Shown: in pieces, positions 39,337-49,292 of the stretch | Layout: every line of letters starts with the position of its first letter | Position numbering within the stretch: position 1 is the first letter of the stretch | Source of the DNA: Bacteroidota bacterium | GTDB lineage: Bacteria; Bacteroidota; Ignavibacteria; UBA10030; SZUA-254 | Assembly: GCA_020056225.1 (NCBI GenBank) | Contig: JAGVIE010000025.1 | Span: 123,725-187,724, forward strand | Direction: 5' to 3' | DNA length: 64,000 nucleotides | The notes under the pieces: model-generated | Told to the model about the DNA's origin: nothing | Database searches by the model: none | What the model saw: only the letters and a program-made list of their open reading frames with translations | Program-made: the position numbers and the translations under genes

Positions 39337-40557
39337 ATGAAATATATTACTCTCTTCTCCCTTCTATTATTATTTAGTGTTTCCGGATTATACCAAACAT
39401 CCGACACGCTCAAGTTAGAGCTTGTTGAAAGCATACCCATAGAAACGAATCTCGATAATTCCGATATACGAAATACTACAGAGGTTTGGACCGAGATGAT
39501 CGACAATGCGAAAACATCTCTTGATATTGAGCAATTCTATATTTCGGATCAAAAGGGAGAACCTCTGGAAGTTATTATTAATGCAATACTATCAGCCGCT
39601 GTTCGAGGAGTTAGAGTTAGAATTATTGTTGACTCCAAAATGTACAAGACATATCCTGAAACCGTCGATATGTTCGGTAAACAAAAAAATGTATCGGTTA
39701 GAATAATAGATTTCGGTAAACTTGCCGGAGGGATACAACATGCAAAATATTTTATTACAGATGACGAAGAAATATTCCTCGGCAGCCAGAACTTCGATTG
39801 GCGCGCACTCAAACACATCCACGAGATAGGGCTACACCTAAAAAACAAAGAGATCGTTAAAATCTATAAAGATATTTTCGATCTAGATTGGAAACTCGCA
39901 GAGCAGAACGATCCTGCTAACATAGAGGAAAGCATAGCCAGGAAGAATTACCAAATCCCTATTCTCATAAAGAAGAGTGATAACGATTCCATCTCTCTCT
40001 TCCCCACTGTAAGTCCGAAAGAATTATGCTTTGACACAACCATGTGGGATGAAGATTGGATTTTACACCTAATTGACGAAGCAAAGAATGATATCTATTG
40101 CCAGTTCCTAACTTATTCCCCTATCGCCAGAGGTAAAATACTCTACCCGACACTCGATAACGCACTCCGACGCGCCGCAATCCGCGGTGTCAAAGTCAGT
40201 ATGATCGTATCAGATTGGTCGATCGATCATCCAGCCATCGAACATCTTAAAAGTCTAACGTGCATTCCAAACATTGAAGTTAAATTCAGCGCGATCCCTG
40301 AATGGTCGGGTGGTTATGTTTCTTTCGCACGTGTTGAACACAGCAAGTATCTTGTCATCGATAGTTCATCTTGCTGGATTGGTACAAGCAACTGGGAAAA
40401 AAGTTATTTTTATAACTGCCGAAACCTTGGAATCGTAATAAAAGATAGGAGTATCACTAAACAACTTCGGGGTATATTCAATAGAAGTTGGGATGGACCA
40501 TATACTACATTGATCAAATCTGAAGTTGAATATGCACCCCGAAAACATGGCGAATAA
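39337..40557 (+). CDS. Exported phospholipase D-like protein with two HKD motifs
   Basis: A phospholipase D superfamily protein of 406 residues. Both catalytic motifs are intact: HAKYFITD (His135, Lys137, Asp142) with following GSQNF, and HSKYLVID (His335, Lys337, Asp342) with following GTSNW. Such proteins hydrolyse phosphodiester bonds in lipids or nucleic acids or transfer phosphatidyl groups, for example in cardiolipin synthesis; substrate cannot be read here. A signal peptide (MKYITLFSLLLLFSVSGLY) suggests periplasmic location. The frame opens at a TTG at 39262 that would add a second hydrophobic helix; the ATG at 39337 followed by a standard signal peptide is preferred. Confidence 0.82.
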   Translation: MKYITLFSLLLLFSVSGLYQTSDTLKLELVESIPIETNLDNSDIRNTTEVWTEMIDNAKTSLDIEQFYISDQKGEPLEVIINAILSAAVRGVRVRIIVDSKMYKTYPETVDMFGKQKNVSVRIIDFGKLAGGIQHAKYFITDDEEIFLGSQNFDWRALKHIHEIGLHLKNKEIVKIYKDIFDLDWKLAEQNDPANIEESIARKNYQIPILIKKSDNDSISLFPTVSPKELCFDTTMWDEDWILHLIDEAKNDIYCQFLTYSPIARGKILYPTLDNALRRAAIRGVKVSMIVSDWSIDHPAIEHLKSLTCIPNIEVKFSAIPEWSGGYVSFARVEHSKYLVIDSSSCWIGTSNWEKSYFYNCRNLGIVIKDRSITKQLRGIFNRSWDGPYTTLIKSEVEYAPRKHGE

Positions 40558-40901
40558 CTAACAAATACGCCATAATCACATGTGTAGATATATCTCTGCA
40601 CCTTCCTTCCATTAATTTTCTATCCAAGATAAAGCCGTCACTTATCTTCATTGATTTTGACGGTTACGAATCTTATATTTCAGCATCATAAGCACCCGTC
40701 CCTGGAGATAGAATTTTAACGAGCAATGCGGGCAGTTCTTACCATTCATGAAGAAATTTTCATTTAAATATTTATGAGAACAAAAAATAAAGATACAATT
40801 GGCTTTTTCTTTTTAAGAGTGAGCTTATTATCTCAATAAAGCACAGTTAGATAATTCTATCTGTGCTTTATTCATATATACTAATTTAGTGAGGAGATTC
40901 T
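40558..40901 (+). other. Gap of 344 bases before the secreted-protein cluster
   Basis: No open reading frame or RNA gene is supported here. It contains a short C-rich stretch at about 40695-40705 and, near its end, a perfect 12-base inverted repeat (entry at 40835-40872) that may be a terminator for the phospholipase D-like gene or a leader structure for the next gene. Confidence 0.5.
40835..40872 (+). terminator. Perfect 12-base inverted repeat, possible terminator or leader hairpin
   Basis: Arms 40835-40846 (AATAAAGCACAG) and 40861-40872 are exact reverse complements with a 14-base loop. The downstream arm ends in T-rich sequence, but there is no strong continuous T-run. It lies 30 bases before the next gene and nearly 280 bases after the previous one. 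Confidence 0.5.
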
Positions 40902-41621
40902 ATGAGAACGAAACTGATATTTATTACTATCCTACTTGCGACATATCTCGGAATTGCTCAGCAAGATTCTGTCTTCGCCACTGTTTCCGGGGATACTGTT
41001 ACGATTTGGAACATGGATATTGAGGAAAACTGTGCCTCCATATTTACTCACTCCATCGTAATGCTCGACAGCAACGTCATCGTTCTAACCGAGACAGATA
41101 CATTAGGACCAATTGCAAATTGTATATGTAAGTTTGATCTTCAACTCCAATTAATAGGTTTAGGTGTTGGTCATTATACGGTGGAAGTGTTTCGTGCGTA
41201 CCTTTCAAAATTCAATTATCCGAAAGACAATACTATATTTATCGGTTCGACGAGCTTCGATATTGGAAATACTTTTTCTCCACTAATTACAGAACGATTT
41301 TACCAAAGCCACTGCGGTGGTTGTGTAGGCGTAAACACATCAGGGATGGATGAATTCACAAATTATTCATTATTGCAAAACTATCCTAACCCATTCAATC
41401 CAAGCACAACAATCCACTTCGAGCTACCAAAAGAATCACATGTTACACTAAAGGTGTACAACATGGTTGGACAGGAAGTGATGTCTGTGTTGGATGAGGA
41501 GAAAGTTGCGGGAAGATATGATTTGAAAATAGATGGAACTCAGCTCGCAAGCAGTGTTTATTACTACAGATTGATTGCAGGTGATTATATCTTGACAAAG
41601 AAATTCGTACTTCTCAAATAG
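40902..41621 (+). CDS. Small secreted protein with T9SS type A sorting domain
   Basis: A 239-residue protein with a signal peptide (MRTKLIFITILLATYLGIAQ) and a C-terminal T9SS type A domain starting at about residue 152: NYPNPFNPSTTIHFELP, VTLKVYNMVGQEV, then the end YYYRLIAGDYILTKKFVLLK. The domain directs export across the outer membrane through the T9SS pore followed by PorU-dependent processing and attachment, or release. The central 130 residues match no family I recognise; they hold several cysteines (including HCGGC). A strong ribosome binding site (GAGGAG) precedes the ATG. First of a row of similar genes. Confidence 0.8.
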   Translation: MRTKLIFITILLATYLGIAQQDSVFATVSGDTVTIWNMDIEENCASIFTHSIVMLDSNVIVLTETDTLGPIANCICKFDLQLQLIGLGVGHYTVEVFRAYLSKFNYPKDNTIFIGSTSFDIGNTFSPLITERFYQSHCGGCVGVNTSGMDEFTNYSLLQNYPNPFNPSTTIHFELPKESHVTLKVYNMVGQEVMSVLDEEKVAGRYDLKIDGTQLASSVYYYRLIAGDYILTKKFVLLK

Positions 41622-41651
41622 TTTTTCAAAATAATCTAGGAGTAATGACCT

Positions 41652-42941
41652 ATGAAAAAGATTATTTTAACAATTCTGCTTATCCTTCTGATTACTCAAA
41701 GTGGAGTAACACAGTTAAAGTTATTTGGCCTGGATCAGATGATAGTTACGGATCTACGGTTTTATGGAAATATACTTTACGCCTCCACTGATAATTATGG
41801 GATATTCAATTGTTCTCTGCCTGATACAATATGGACACCGCTTGGGCTAGAAGGGAAAACTATTCGAACTGTTTATCCTCATCAAGTTGGACCGCTTGGA
41901 TTTGCTGTGACGGTTGGGGTTGAACCTGATCGAGTTGAAGGTGATTCAACACTTGTTTACTGTTGGTTCAATCAAACATGGAATAAAACCGACAGTGGTA
42001 TGATTCATGAAAATACATGGGAGATTAGATCTATTGATGGCATCCCAACTCCACAAGTTTGTGGGGAAACTTTCGCGAGCGGCTCGGGAAAAGTCTTTAG
42101 AAAGAAAACGGATTTCTGGGAAAAGGTGTTTGAAGGCGCAGTGATTAACGTTGTTCGAGTTTCACCAACATATGAAATTTGGATCGGTGGTGAAACAAAC
42201 ATATTTTGGCCCTTCATAGCAAAATCAACTGATATCGGAGACACATGGATGATGATGTATCCTAATCTCGCCGGCGATAATGCCTGCAACTCTATAGCAT
42301 TCGATCCCTCCGATTCCAATATAGTGTACGCAGGTATGGAGGGCGTGGTGATAAAAACTACAGATGGAGGGCTTAATTGGGAACGCACAGGATTGACAAA
42401 CACATCATTTTATTTAAGAGGTTTGGCTGTCGACCAACCATTCCCAAACCACATTTACGCAGGCGGCATTGCTGTGCCGGATAGTCTTGGCTTCTTCGAA
42501 TCAACTGATGGTGGAACAACATGGCAAAATATTCCTGCACCTAAAGGTACAAAAGGCATTTCAAGTATCGAAATCAACCCATCAGATCATCGCGATGTAT
42601 TTATTTCGACGCTTGGAAGTGGTGTGTTTCGGTATCGAAGCCCTATAGTCGATGCTAGAGAAGTACAAATATTACCAACAAAGTTTCGGTTGGATCAAAA
42701 TTACCCAAATCCATTCAATCTGATAACATCGATCGAGTATCATACACCGAAAGCTTTATTTGTTACTCTAAAAGTATACAACGTGATCGGGCAAGAAGTT
42801 GCAACATTGGTAAATGAAGATAAAAAGATTGGAAGATATGAAGTTGAGTTCAACGCCTCCTCCCATTCTAATGGCGTTTACTTCTATCGTCTTCAGACAA
42901 GTGATCATATAGAAACCAAGAAACTCTTACTGATGAAATAG
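41652..42941 (+). CDS. Secreted BNR/YCF48-like propeller protein with T9SS sorting domain
   Basis: Signal peptide MKKIILTILLILLITQSGVTQ. The body has repeats of a sialidase/BNR or YCF48-like beta-propeller, visible as ESTDGGTTWQN, KTTDGGLNWERT and KSTDIGDTWMMM blocks spaced about 45-55 residues. The C-terminal 85 residues form a T9SS type A domain (NYPNPFNLITSIEYH, VTLKVYNVIGQEVATLV, end TKKLLLMK). Probably an extracellular binding protein; no catalytic residues for a sialidase are apparent. 429 residues. 30 bases after the previous gene, and 44 before the subtilase. Confidence 0.82.
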   Translation: MKKIILTILLILLITQSGVTQLKLFGLDQMIVTDLRFYGNILYASTDNYGIFNCSLPDTIWTPLGLEGKTIRTVYPHQVGPLGFAVTVGVEPDRVEGDSTLVYCWFNQTWNKTDSGMIHENTWEIRSIDGIPTPQVCGETFASGSGKVFRKKTDFWEKVFEGAVINVVRVSPTYEIWIGGETNIFWPFIAKSTDIGDTWMMMYPNLAGDNACNSIAFDPSDSNIVYAGMEGVVIKTTDGGLNWERTGLTNTSFYLRGLAVDQPFPNHIYAGGIAVPDSLGFFESTDGGTTWQNIPAPKGTKGISSIEINPSDHRDVFISTLGSGVFRYRSPIVDAREVQILPTKFRLDQNYPNPFNLITSIEYHTPKALFVTLKVYNVIGQEVATLVNEDKKIGRYEVEFNASSHSNGVYFYRLQTSDHIETKKLLLMK

Positions 42942-42985
42942 TATCAAATTAACAATCAACAAATAAAATATTTTATGGAGTATTT

Positions 42986-45900
42986 ATGAAAACAATGGCT
43001 CTTGTTTTAATGATGATGTCATGTTGCACTATGACGATATGCCAGCCACAGCTTTTTACGAACAATTCGCCATACGAGACGAAGTACGAACAAGGAATTG
43101 TGTTAGTTAAGTTTAAAGATAGTGTGGAGATGCCAATCAGTAAAGAAGGGCGATTAGACAAGATCACAATAGCTGAACTCCAAAATACATTTGGCAAATA
43201 TGGCATAGAAATAGGAGAGACATTATTTAAACAAGCTAAACGTGGAGAACAGATAAGAAAGGTGCGAAGTTTTTCCGGTGTAGAACATGAGGCAACAGGT
43301 TTGTATAATATCTTTCGTTTTTATTTTGATCCAAGGTATGATGCAAAAACGGTTGCTGAAGATCTATCTAAACATGACGGAGTGATTTACGCAGAGCCTG
43401 ATTACATTTTTAGTGTGTTGGAAACAACACCGAACGATCCGTTCTATAATCAACAGGGATACTTGTCTGCTATTAATGCACCGGCAGCCTGGGATACAAC
43501 AAAGGGTGATACGGCACAGATCATCGGCATACTTGATACCGGCGTCGATTGGGATCACCCGGATTTAATACAAAAGATTAAGATTAATTGGCAGGAATAT
43601 AATGGGGTTCCCAGTGTAGATGATGATGGAAACGGGTATATCGATGACATTCGAGGTTGGGATTTTATAAACAACGACAACAATCCCAATGATGACAACA
43701 GCCACGGTACACATGTGGCTGGGATTGCAGCCGCGCAAACGGACAACAATACTGGTGTTGCCGGTGTAAGTTGGGGTGCGATGATTCTACCGGTAAAAAT
43801 TCTGCAAAGCACTGGTTATGGAAGCGCCAGCACAGTTGCTCAGGGTGTGGATTACGCCCGCAGGCTCGGTGCGACAGTTATCAATCTGAGCTTGGGAACC
43901 TATTTAGAATCTATTACCTTGAGAACGGCATTGGAAAATGCCTACTCTACTGCGGTCATTGTTGCGGCAGCAGGGAATGATGATAATCCGGTGGAATACG
44001 ATCCTGTCCGCAGACGCGAAGCTGCTCCAATGTTTCCTGCCTGTTATGGTTGGGTGATTGGTGTAGAAGCAACAAAACTTACATGGGACGAAAAGTACGG
44101 CTGGAGAGCAACTTTTTCAAATTACGATCCGAGTGGACCCATTTCGTTAATCAACAACTTCGGCTACAATTATGAGCTTAAAGCTCCAGGTGTTTCGATA
44201 TATAACACTTTGCCGAATGGACAATATGGATATCTTTCAGGTACTTCAATGGCAGCACCAATGGTTTCGGGTGCAGTAACACTTTTAAAAAGCAACCACC
44301 CTGGAATGTCGAATGAACTTTTGCTAGGAAATCTGATCAATGGTTTAGGCAACACATTGGATATTTTCGCTTCGATGAATCAACATCCTACCCCAAATCT
44401 GCAATACATAAGTCATACATTGATTGATACATTGGCTGGAGGCGATAGGGATGGTCGTCCAGATGCAGGAGAAACGATTCAAATCTGGCTGACTGTCCAG
44501 AATACATGGGGAGATGCAGATAGTGTCTGGACAAAGTTACGATTGAATCCACTTGAAGATCCTTCTGTTGCAACTATCACCGATAGTACGAGCTTTATTA
44601 TTAATGGACTCTCTACATACGCTTCGACTACAGGTGAAGGAGATCCGTTCACGGTACAAATAGCATCCGATCTGGCGAACAACAGGCAGATTGGTTTTAA
44701 TTATGAAATCAGTTGCAAAAATAGTGGAGTAAAGAAAACGGGCAGTTTCAGCATGACGATACAAAAGGGGCAAGAACTTTCCGGTGTTTATATCGGCAGT
44801 GTGCATCTGACGGAGGATAATTTTTATATCGTCTCCAGCAGTGTTGTTATAGATTCATTAATGATCGATCCTGGTTGCGCAATCCATATAGCAGAGAATG
44901 CTTCAATCATTGTAAACAAATATCTATTAGCCGAAGGAACTCCAGATAAGATGATATTATTTACAAATAACGGTACAGGATATTGGAAAGGAATAAAGAA
45001 TATGGGCACGCTACCTTTCCAGCAAAAATATTGCATCTTTGAATTCGCAAAGGGAGTTGGTGTTGGAGCAGGATGGTCGATTTCTTCAGGACAATTTGAA
45101 AACTGTATTTTCCGATATAATTCATGTACATTATTTCAATATTTTAGAGACTTAGAGATAACTAAAAGTTATTTCGTAGATAACAATGGTTATGTGGATG
45201 GTTTATATAATACTTCAATTTTTGAAAATAACATTATTGCACACAACAATAGTAATGGCGAGCCAGCATTATCGTCAATTTATGTACCAAGTTATACACA
45301 CAGAAACAATATAATCTTCAATAACAAAGGACCATCTTTTGGGATTCGCTGGCCGAACTGGGAAACTTATCACGCACCACCGCAATATTATGGAACTACG
45401 AACAGAAATGAAATTGAGTCTCTGATCTTTGACTTCTTTGAGAATGACGGTTTGCCAGTAATATTGGGTGATAGCGCACTAACTGTTCCGCCATCGCTTG
45501 CTCATGGAATCGTTTGGCAAGTTCTACTCAACGGAAAGAATCCTCACGAAGAAACTATCGACCCCATAGGGATTGAAACCGTGCGATTCGATGTTTATTT
45601 CAACCGTGTAATGGATACCAAGTACCCACCGATTGTAACATTCGGAGTTCGAGATCCTTTTACCCAACACTTGGTCGAAGATAGCACTGGTTGGTCTTCC
45701 GATTCGACTGTATGGCATGGGTATTACACTGTGAATCTTGAAACCGGAGACGGAATCAATACGGTACGCGTCACCGGCGCAAAGGACACGGATCATTTTG
45801 AGATTCCAATTGAGGATACACGCTTCAAGTTCGTTATTGATGCAGCCGGATCAGCGACAAATGAGTTTTTGGCAACTGCCGATGTCGGTAAAGTCATCCT

Positions 45901-46972
45901 CAATTGGCCCAAGGCACCCACGGATGATGTGTTAGGATATAACATGTATCGGTACTACAATCTAACCGACAGCACGTACAGTTCTTTAGAAAGAATCAAC
46001 ACCGATCTTATAACTGATACGACGTACATTGATTATGCGGTTATACCAGAGACAACGTATCATTACCAATACAAAATTCTCGGTACTGATATGGTAGAAA
46101 GCGATTATTCCAAAACAATCGTTGCCACACCGATCAAAGCTTCATCTGGCGATGCCAACGGCGACCTTTCTGTAAATGTTCTTGACATCATGTCGATTGT
46201 CTCTTATATACTCGGTCAAAATCCTCAACCATTTATATTAGAAGCTTCCGATATCAACAACGATAGCTTAGTTAACGTTCTCGATGTAATAGGCGTTGTC
46301 AATATAATACTCGACGGTACTGCAAAGACCGCAGCAATCGCTTCAACCGGAAATGCAAGAATCGAACTTACAGGTGACCAACTTAATTTATCGACGGATG
46401 TTCCGGTGGCGGGAATTCAGTTCAAACTTAGAGGGTCAGGGGTCGATGCACTTCAGTATATTCCCAATAGTGTTCTTGGCTCTTTTGAAGTTGTCAGCGG
46501 TATGCAGGGTGATTCTTCGAGAACATTTATTTTATTTAGCATGTCGGGCGCCGCTATTCCTTTCGGTCAAAATACGCTCGGAACATTCCAAGGGATTCAT
46601 TCAGGTATATCTATTAGTGAGGCAATCATATCTAATTCGGCTGGTCAAAACATTGTGACATCGGTTTTTGACAACGGTGTACCGTTGATTCCTAGAGAAT
46701 TTTATTTACATCAAAACTATCCTAATCCATTTAACGCTTCAACTATAATCCAATATGGACTTCCTGAACACAGCGAAGTGAAGATATATATTTATAACAT
46801 CCTGGGACAACAGGTTAAGTTGTTTGAACTCGGAGAAATAAACGCGGGAAGATATGAAGTTCATTGGGAAGGAAAGAATAATTCCGACATCACCGTTGCA
46901 AGCGGAATTTATTTTTACCGGTTTGTTACTCCAAAATATACGCAAGTGAAGAAACTTGTCTTAATCAAATAA
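42986..46972 (+). CDS. Secreted subtilisin-like protease with dockerin and T9SS sorting domain
   Basis: A 1328-residue exported serine protease of the S8 family. The catalytic triad is Asp184 (ILDTGVDWDHPDL), His240 (NSHGTHVAGIAA) and Ser421 (SGTSMAAPM), with the oxyanion Asn in AAAGNDDN. A signal peptide and propeptide precede the catalytic domain. Later come beta-rich domains, then an F-type calcium dockerin at about 1054-1115 with two loops (DANGDLSVNVLD and DINNDSLVNVLD), a cohesin-like module (VAGIQFKL) and a T9SS type A domain (from NYPNPFNASTIIQY to KKLVLIK). It is the likely enzymatic partner of the cohesin-like protein encoded next. Confidence 0.9.
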   Translation: MKTMALVLMMMSCCTMTICQPQLFTNNSPYETKYEQGIVLVKFKDSVEMPISKEGRLDKITIAELQNTFGKYGIEIGETLFKQAKRGEQIRKVRSFSGVEHEATGLYNIFRFYFDPRYDAKTVAEDLSKHDGVIYAEPDYIFSVLETTPNDPFYNQQGYLSAINAPAAWDTTKGDTAQIIGILDTGVDWDHPDLIQKIKINWQEYNGVPSVDDDGNGYIDDIRGWDFINNDNNPNDDNSHGTHVAGIAAAQTDNNTGVAGVSWGAMILPVKILQSTGYGSASTVAQGVDYARRLGATVINLSLGTYLESITLRTALENAYSTAVIVAAAGNDDNPVEYDPVRRREAAPMFPACYGWVIGVEATKLTWDEKYGWRATFSNYDPSGPISLINNFGYNYELKAPGVSIYNTLPNGQYGYLSGTSMAAPMVSGAVTLLKSNHPGMSNELLLGNLINGLGNTLDIFASMNQHPTPNLQYISHTLIDTLAGGDRDGRPDAGETIQIWLTVQNTWGDADSVWTKLRLNPLEDPSVATITDSTSFIINGLSTYASTTGEGDPFTVQIASDLANNRQIGFNYEISCKNSGVKKTGSFSMTIQKGQELSGVYIGSVHLTEDNFYIVSSSVVIDSLMIDPGCAIHIAENASIIVNKYLLAEGTPDKMILFTNNGTGYWKGIKNMGTLPFQQKYCIFEFAKGVGVGAGWSISSGQFENCIFRYNSCTLFQYFRDLEITKSYFVDNNGYVDGLYNTSIFENNIIAHNNSNGEPALSSIYVPSYTHRNNIIFNNKGPSFGIRWPNWETYHAPPQYYGTTNRNEIESLIFDFFENDGLPVILGDSALTVPPSLAHGIVWQVLLNGKNPHEETIDPIGIETVRFDVYFNRVMDTKYPPIVTFGVRDPFTQHLVEDSTGWSSDSTVWHGYYTVNLETGDGINTVRVTGAKDTDHFEIPIEDTRFKFVIDAAGSATNEFLATADVGKVILNWPKAPTDDVLGYNMYRYYNLTDSTYSSLERINTDLITDTTYIDYAVIPETTYHYQYKILGTDMVESDYSKTIVATPIKASSGDANGDLSVNVLDIMSIVSYILGQNPQPFILEASDINNDSLVNVLDVIGVVNIILDGTAKTAAIASTGNARIELTGDQLNLSTDVPVAGIQFKLRGSGVDALQYIPNSVLGSFEVVSGMQGDSSRTFILFSMSGAAIPFGQNTLGTFQGIHSGISISEAIISNSAGQNIVTSVFDNGVPLIPREFYLHQNYPNPFNASTIIQYGLPEHSEVKIYIYNILGQQVKLFELGEINAGRYEVHWEGKNNSDITVASGIYFYRFVTPKYTQVKKLVLIK

Positions 46973-47018
46973 TATCAAATGTCTTCACGAACATGACAAT
47001 AATGGAGTGATAATAAAT

Positions 47019-49184
47019 ATGACTAAATACATCATCATATTATTTCTCCTGCTGGTATCTGCTGCCGCAGGACAAAACACAATATGGATTGACACTGTTC
47101 AATCGGGACCTTGGCAGTCTGTTCAGTTCTCAGTAGAAATAGACAATACACAACCATTCGTTGCGTTCCAATTTGATGTTAAGCTCCCTGATGTTCTAAC
47201 ATATACAACAGGTTCTGCGCAACTAACAACGAGAGGCAATGGTCATCAGCTCGCTGTAACTTTATTGGATCAAAGCACATTAAGAATAATTTGTTATTCC
47301 TTAACGCTCAGTCCTTTTTTGGAAAACAACGGAACCGTATTGACTTTTAACGCAGTTGCGAACGCTAAGCCCGGTACGTTCAGTTTATCGTTTGTCAATC
47401 CAGTTCTCGGAGATTCTTCAGAAAACAATATTCTTACCGGTTCACGATCGGGACAGTATATACTTTTAGCTCCCGATATAAAATTGGATGTTGATTCGCT
47501 CAACTTTGGGAGTGTCCCGTTAATGCAATCCTCTGTCCGAACAATTGTCATTACAAACGAGGGTAACCAACCGCTTTCTATATCAGGGATTCATTCCACT
47601 CATCCTGAAATTTATTTTATGGATTCTAACCTCACAGTAATAGGAGCGGGAGAAGCAATCCAGAGAGAGGTTCGCTTTCAACCAATTGTTAAAGGAGTCA
47701 AATCCGGGATACTACAAATTACAAGTAACGATCCGGATGATACTTTACAAATCATTCATACATTTGCCCATGCGTATGCTGTGAATGAAGTCAGAGTCGG
47801 TTCCGCCTTCGCTCGTTCCGGATATACAGTCCAATTGCGGATTAGGATTAATAACATGGAACCGTTTGTGGCTTTCGAGGTTACTCTCGCGCTTCCATCG
47901 GTAATGAAGTTTGTTCCCGGCTCCCAACAGCTTACGACAAGAAAAGTCGACCATATCATTTCTACCGATACGATTGCAGGCAACAAACTAAGAGTCATTG
48001 CTTTCTCTCCAACCAATAGTATTTTTTCAGACAGTGATGGTGACATTGCCGAACTGACTTTCGAAGTCGAGGGAACGGGCGGTTTTTATTCAATCCCCGT
48101 GAGCGGCGTGCTAATTGGAGATTCTGCAGGAATCAACACCGTCTCAGCGTCTTATGGTGGAACACTAGAAATTGCCGCACCGAGAATTCAACTTGAAAGC
48201 AACACAATTAATTTTGGTAATGTCTCAATATTTGATACCGCGCTTGCCACAGTACAGATATCAAACATCGGCAGCGATACATTAAAAATAAATTATATAA
48301 CAGGAGGAGATTCCACTTTCTATGTCGAAACGTCGTATCCATTTTCACTATTTCCATCTGAATCATTTCAACTTCGTTTACGGTTTCAAAATGAAATTAA
48401 AGGAAATTATTCCAAGAGATTAACAATCTTGCATAATGATGTGGTTGCAAATCCGTCATACATCGATCTCACGGCAACAGCTTTTATTCCGAATCGCTTA
48501 CAGGTTATCTCTACATCAGGAGAACAAAACTCTGTAATACCTTTATCATTTGGAGTAACTAACAATGAACAGTTCGTTGGATTTCAATTTGATGTCGCAC
48601 TTCCTCAAATGATAGTATTTCAACCTGGAACGGTAGAATTAAGTACCCGAGGACAGGGCCATTCTGTCTTAGCAAGCATTCTTCCAAATGGCGATATGAG
48701 AATTTTAGCTTTCTCACTTACCCAAGCTCCGTTTCTTGGCGATTCGGGAGAAGTAGTTAGATTTGATGTCAATCTTACCGCAGATACAGGCACTTATCCC
48801 ATTGAGCTTAAAAATGTAATTATCGGAAATTCGGCGAATCAGAATATCGTTTCGGGTTGTGATAGCGGGACGATAAATGTTTTTGTTAAAACTTTGGTGG
48901 ATGATAATAACGGTCTACCAAAAGCCCATGCACTTTATCAAAACTATCCCAACCCGTTCAATCCAAGAACGTATGTGCGATATGCGATATGCGATGTAAT
49001 CCATGTAAGTTTAGAAGTGTATGACATATCGGGAAAAAAAGTGGCAACACTGGTCGATGAGATCAAACAGCCGGGTGAATACATAGCAACTTGGGATGCT
49101 ATGAGTATTACAAGTGGTGTTTATTACTATCGGTTAATTGCAGGACAATTTATGGAGACGAAGAAATTAATACTGATAAGATGA
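47019..49184 (+). CDS. Secreted protein with three cohesin-like modules and T9SS sorting domain
   Basis: 721 residues with a signal peptide (TKYIIILFLLLVSAAAG). Three cohesin-like modules start at about residues 22, 253 and 490; each contains the pattern FVAFQFDVKLP or FVGFQFDVALP, a GH-box (RGNGHQLAV, KVDHIIST, RGQGHSVLA) and a closing GDS-N-I-SG turn. They alternate with two HYDIN/choice-of-anchor-D immunoglobulin-like domains (LNFGSVPLMQ, INFGNVSIFD). The C-terminus is a T9SS type A domain ending TKKLILIR. The start at 47019 follows a GGAG box; the GTG at 47007 overlaps that box. Resembles a small scaffold. Confidence 0.83.
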   Translation: MTKYIIILFLLLVSAAAGQNTIWIDTVQSGPWQSVQFSVEIDNTQPFVAFQFDVKLPDVLTYTTGSAQLTTRGNGHQLAVTLLDQSTLRIICYSLTLSPFLENNGTVLTFNAVANAKPGTFSLSFVNPVLGDSSENNILTGSRSGQYILLAPDIKLDVDSLNFGSVPLMQSSVRTIVITNEGNQPLSISGIHSTHPEIYFMDSNLTVIGAGEAIQREVRFQPIVKGVKSGILQITSNDPDDTLQIIHTFAHAYAVNEVRVGSAFARSGYTVQLRIRINNMEPFVAFEVTLALPSVMKFVPGSQQLTTRKVDHIISTDTIAGNKLRVIAFSPTNSIFSDSDGDIAELTFEVEGTGGFYSIPVSGVLIGDSAGINTVSASYGGTLEIAAPRIQLESNTINFGNVSIFDTALATVQISNIGSDTLKINYITGGDSTFYVETSYPFSLFPSESFQLRLRFQNEIKGNYSKRLTILHNDVVANPSYIDLTATAFIPNRLQVISTSGEQNSVIPLSFGVTNNEQFVGFQFDVALPQMIVFQPGTVELSTRGQGHSVLASILPNGDMRILAFSLTQAPFLGDSGEVVRFDVNLTADTGTYPIELKNVIIGNSANQNIVSGCDSGTINVFVKTLVDDNNGLPKAHALYQNYPNPFNPRTYVRYAICDVIHVSLEVYDISGKKVATLVDEIKQPGEYIATWDAMSITSGVYYYRLIAGQFMETKKLILIR

Positions 49185-49199
49185 TCCGCCTGAGGCGGA
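49185..49199. repeat. Palindromic element TCCGCC-TGA-GGCGGA after the cohesin gene
   Basis: A perfect 6-base palindrome arm pair with a three-base spacer begins at the base after the stop codon. The same arms occur at 57710-57724, inside the coding region of another T9SS gene, so it is likely a dispersed short palindromic repeat of this genome. It could also act as a mild terminator. Confidence 0.55.
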
Positions 49200-49220
49200 A
49201 TAAATTATTAAAATATTAAC

Positions 49221-49233
49221 TCAATGATAAAAT
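49221..49233. repeat. 13-base direct repeat, left copy (flank of adhesin gene)
   Basis: TCAATGATAAAAT is found here and again at 52051-52063, the two sides of the large repeat adhesin gene (49293-52007). Both copies sit in low-complexity AT-rich DNA made of degenerate AATGA/TAAA units, so chance or slippage could explain the identity. Confidence 0.35.
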
Positions 49234-49292
49234 GAATAAATGAGTAAATGACAAAATAAATCTATCAAACAAAAAATACATAGGAGTGGGTT

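Noticed and set aside
42986..49184. A complete cellulosome
   Set aside because: No carbohydrate-active enzymes are seen near the cohesin and dockerin proteins, and the enzyme present is a protease, so only a simpler assembly can be suggested.
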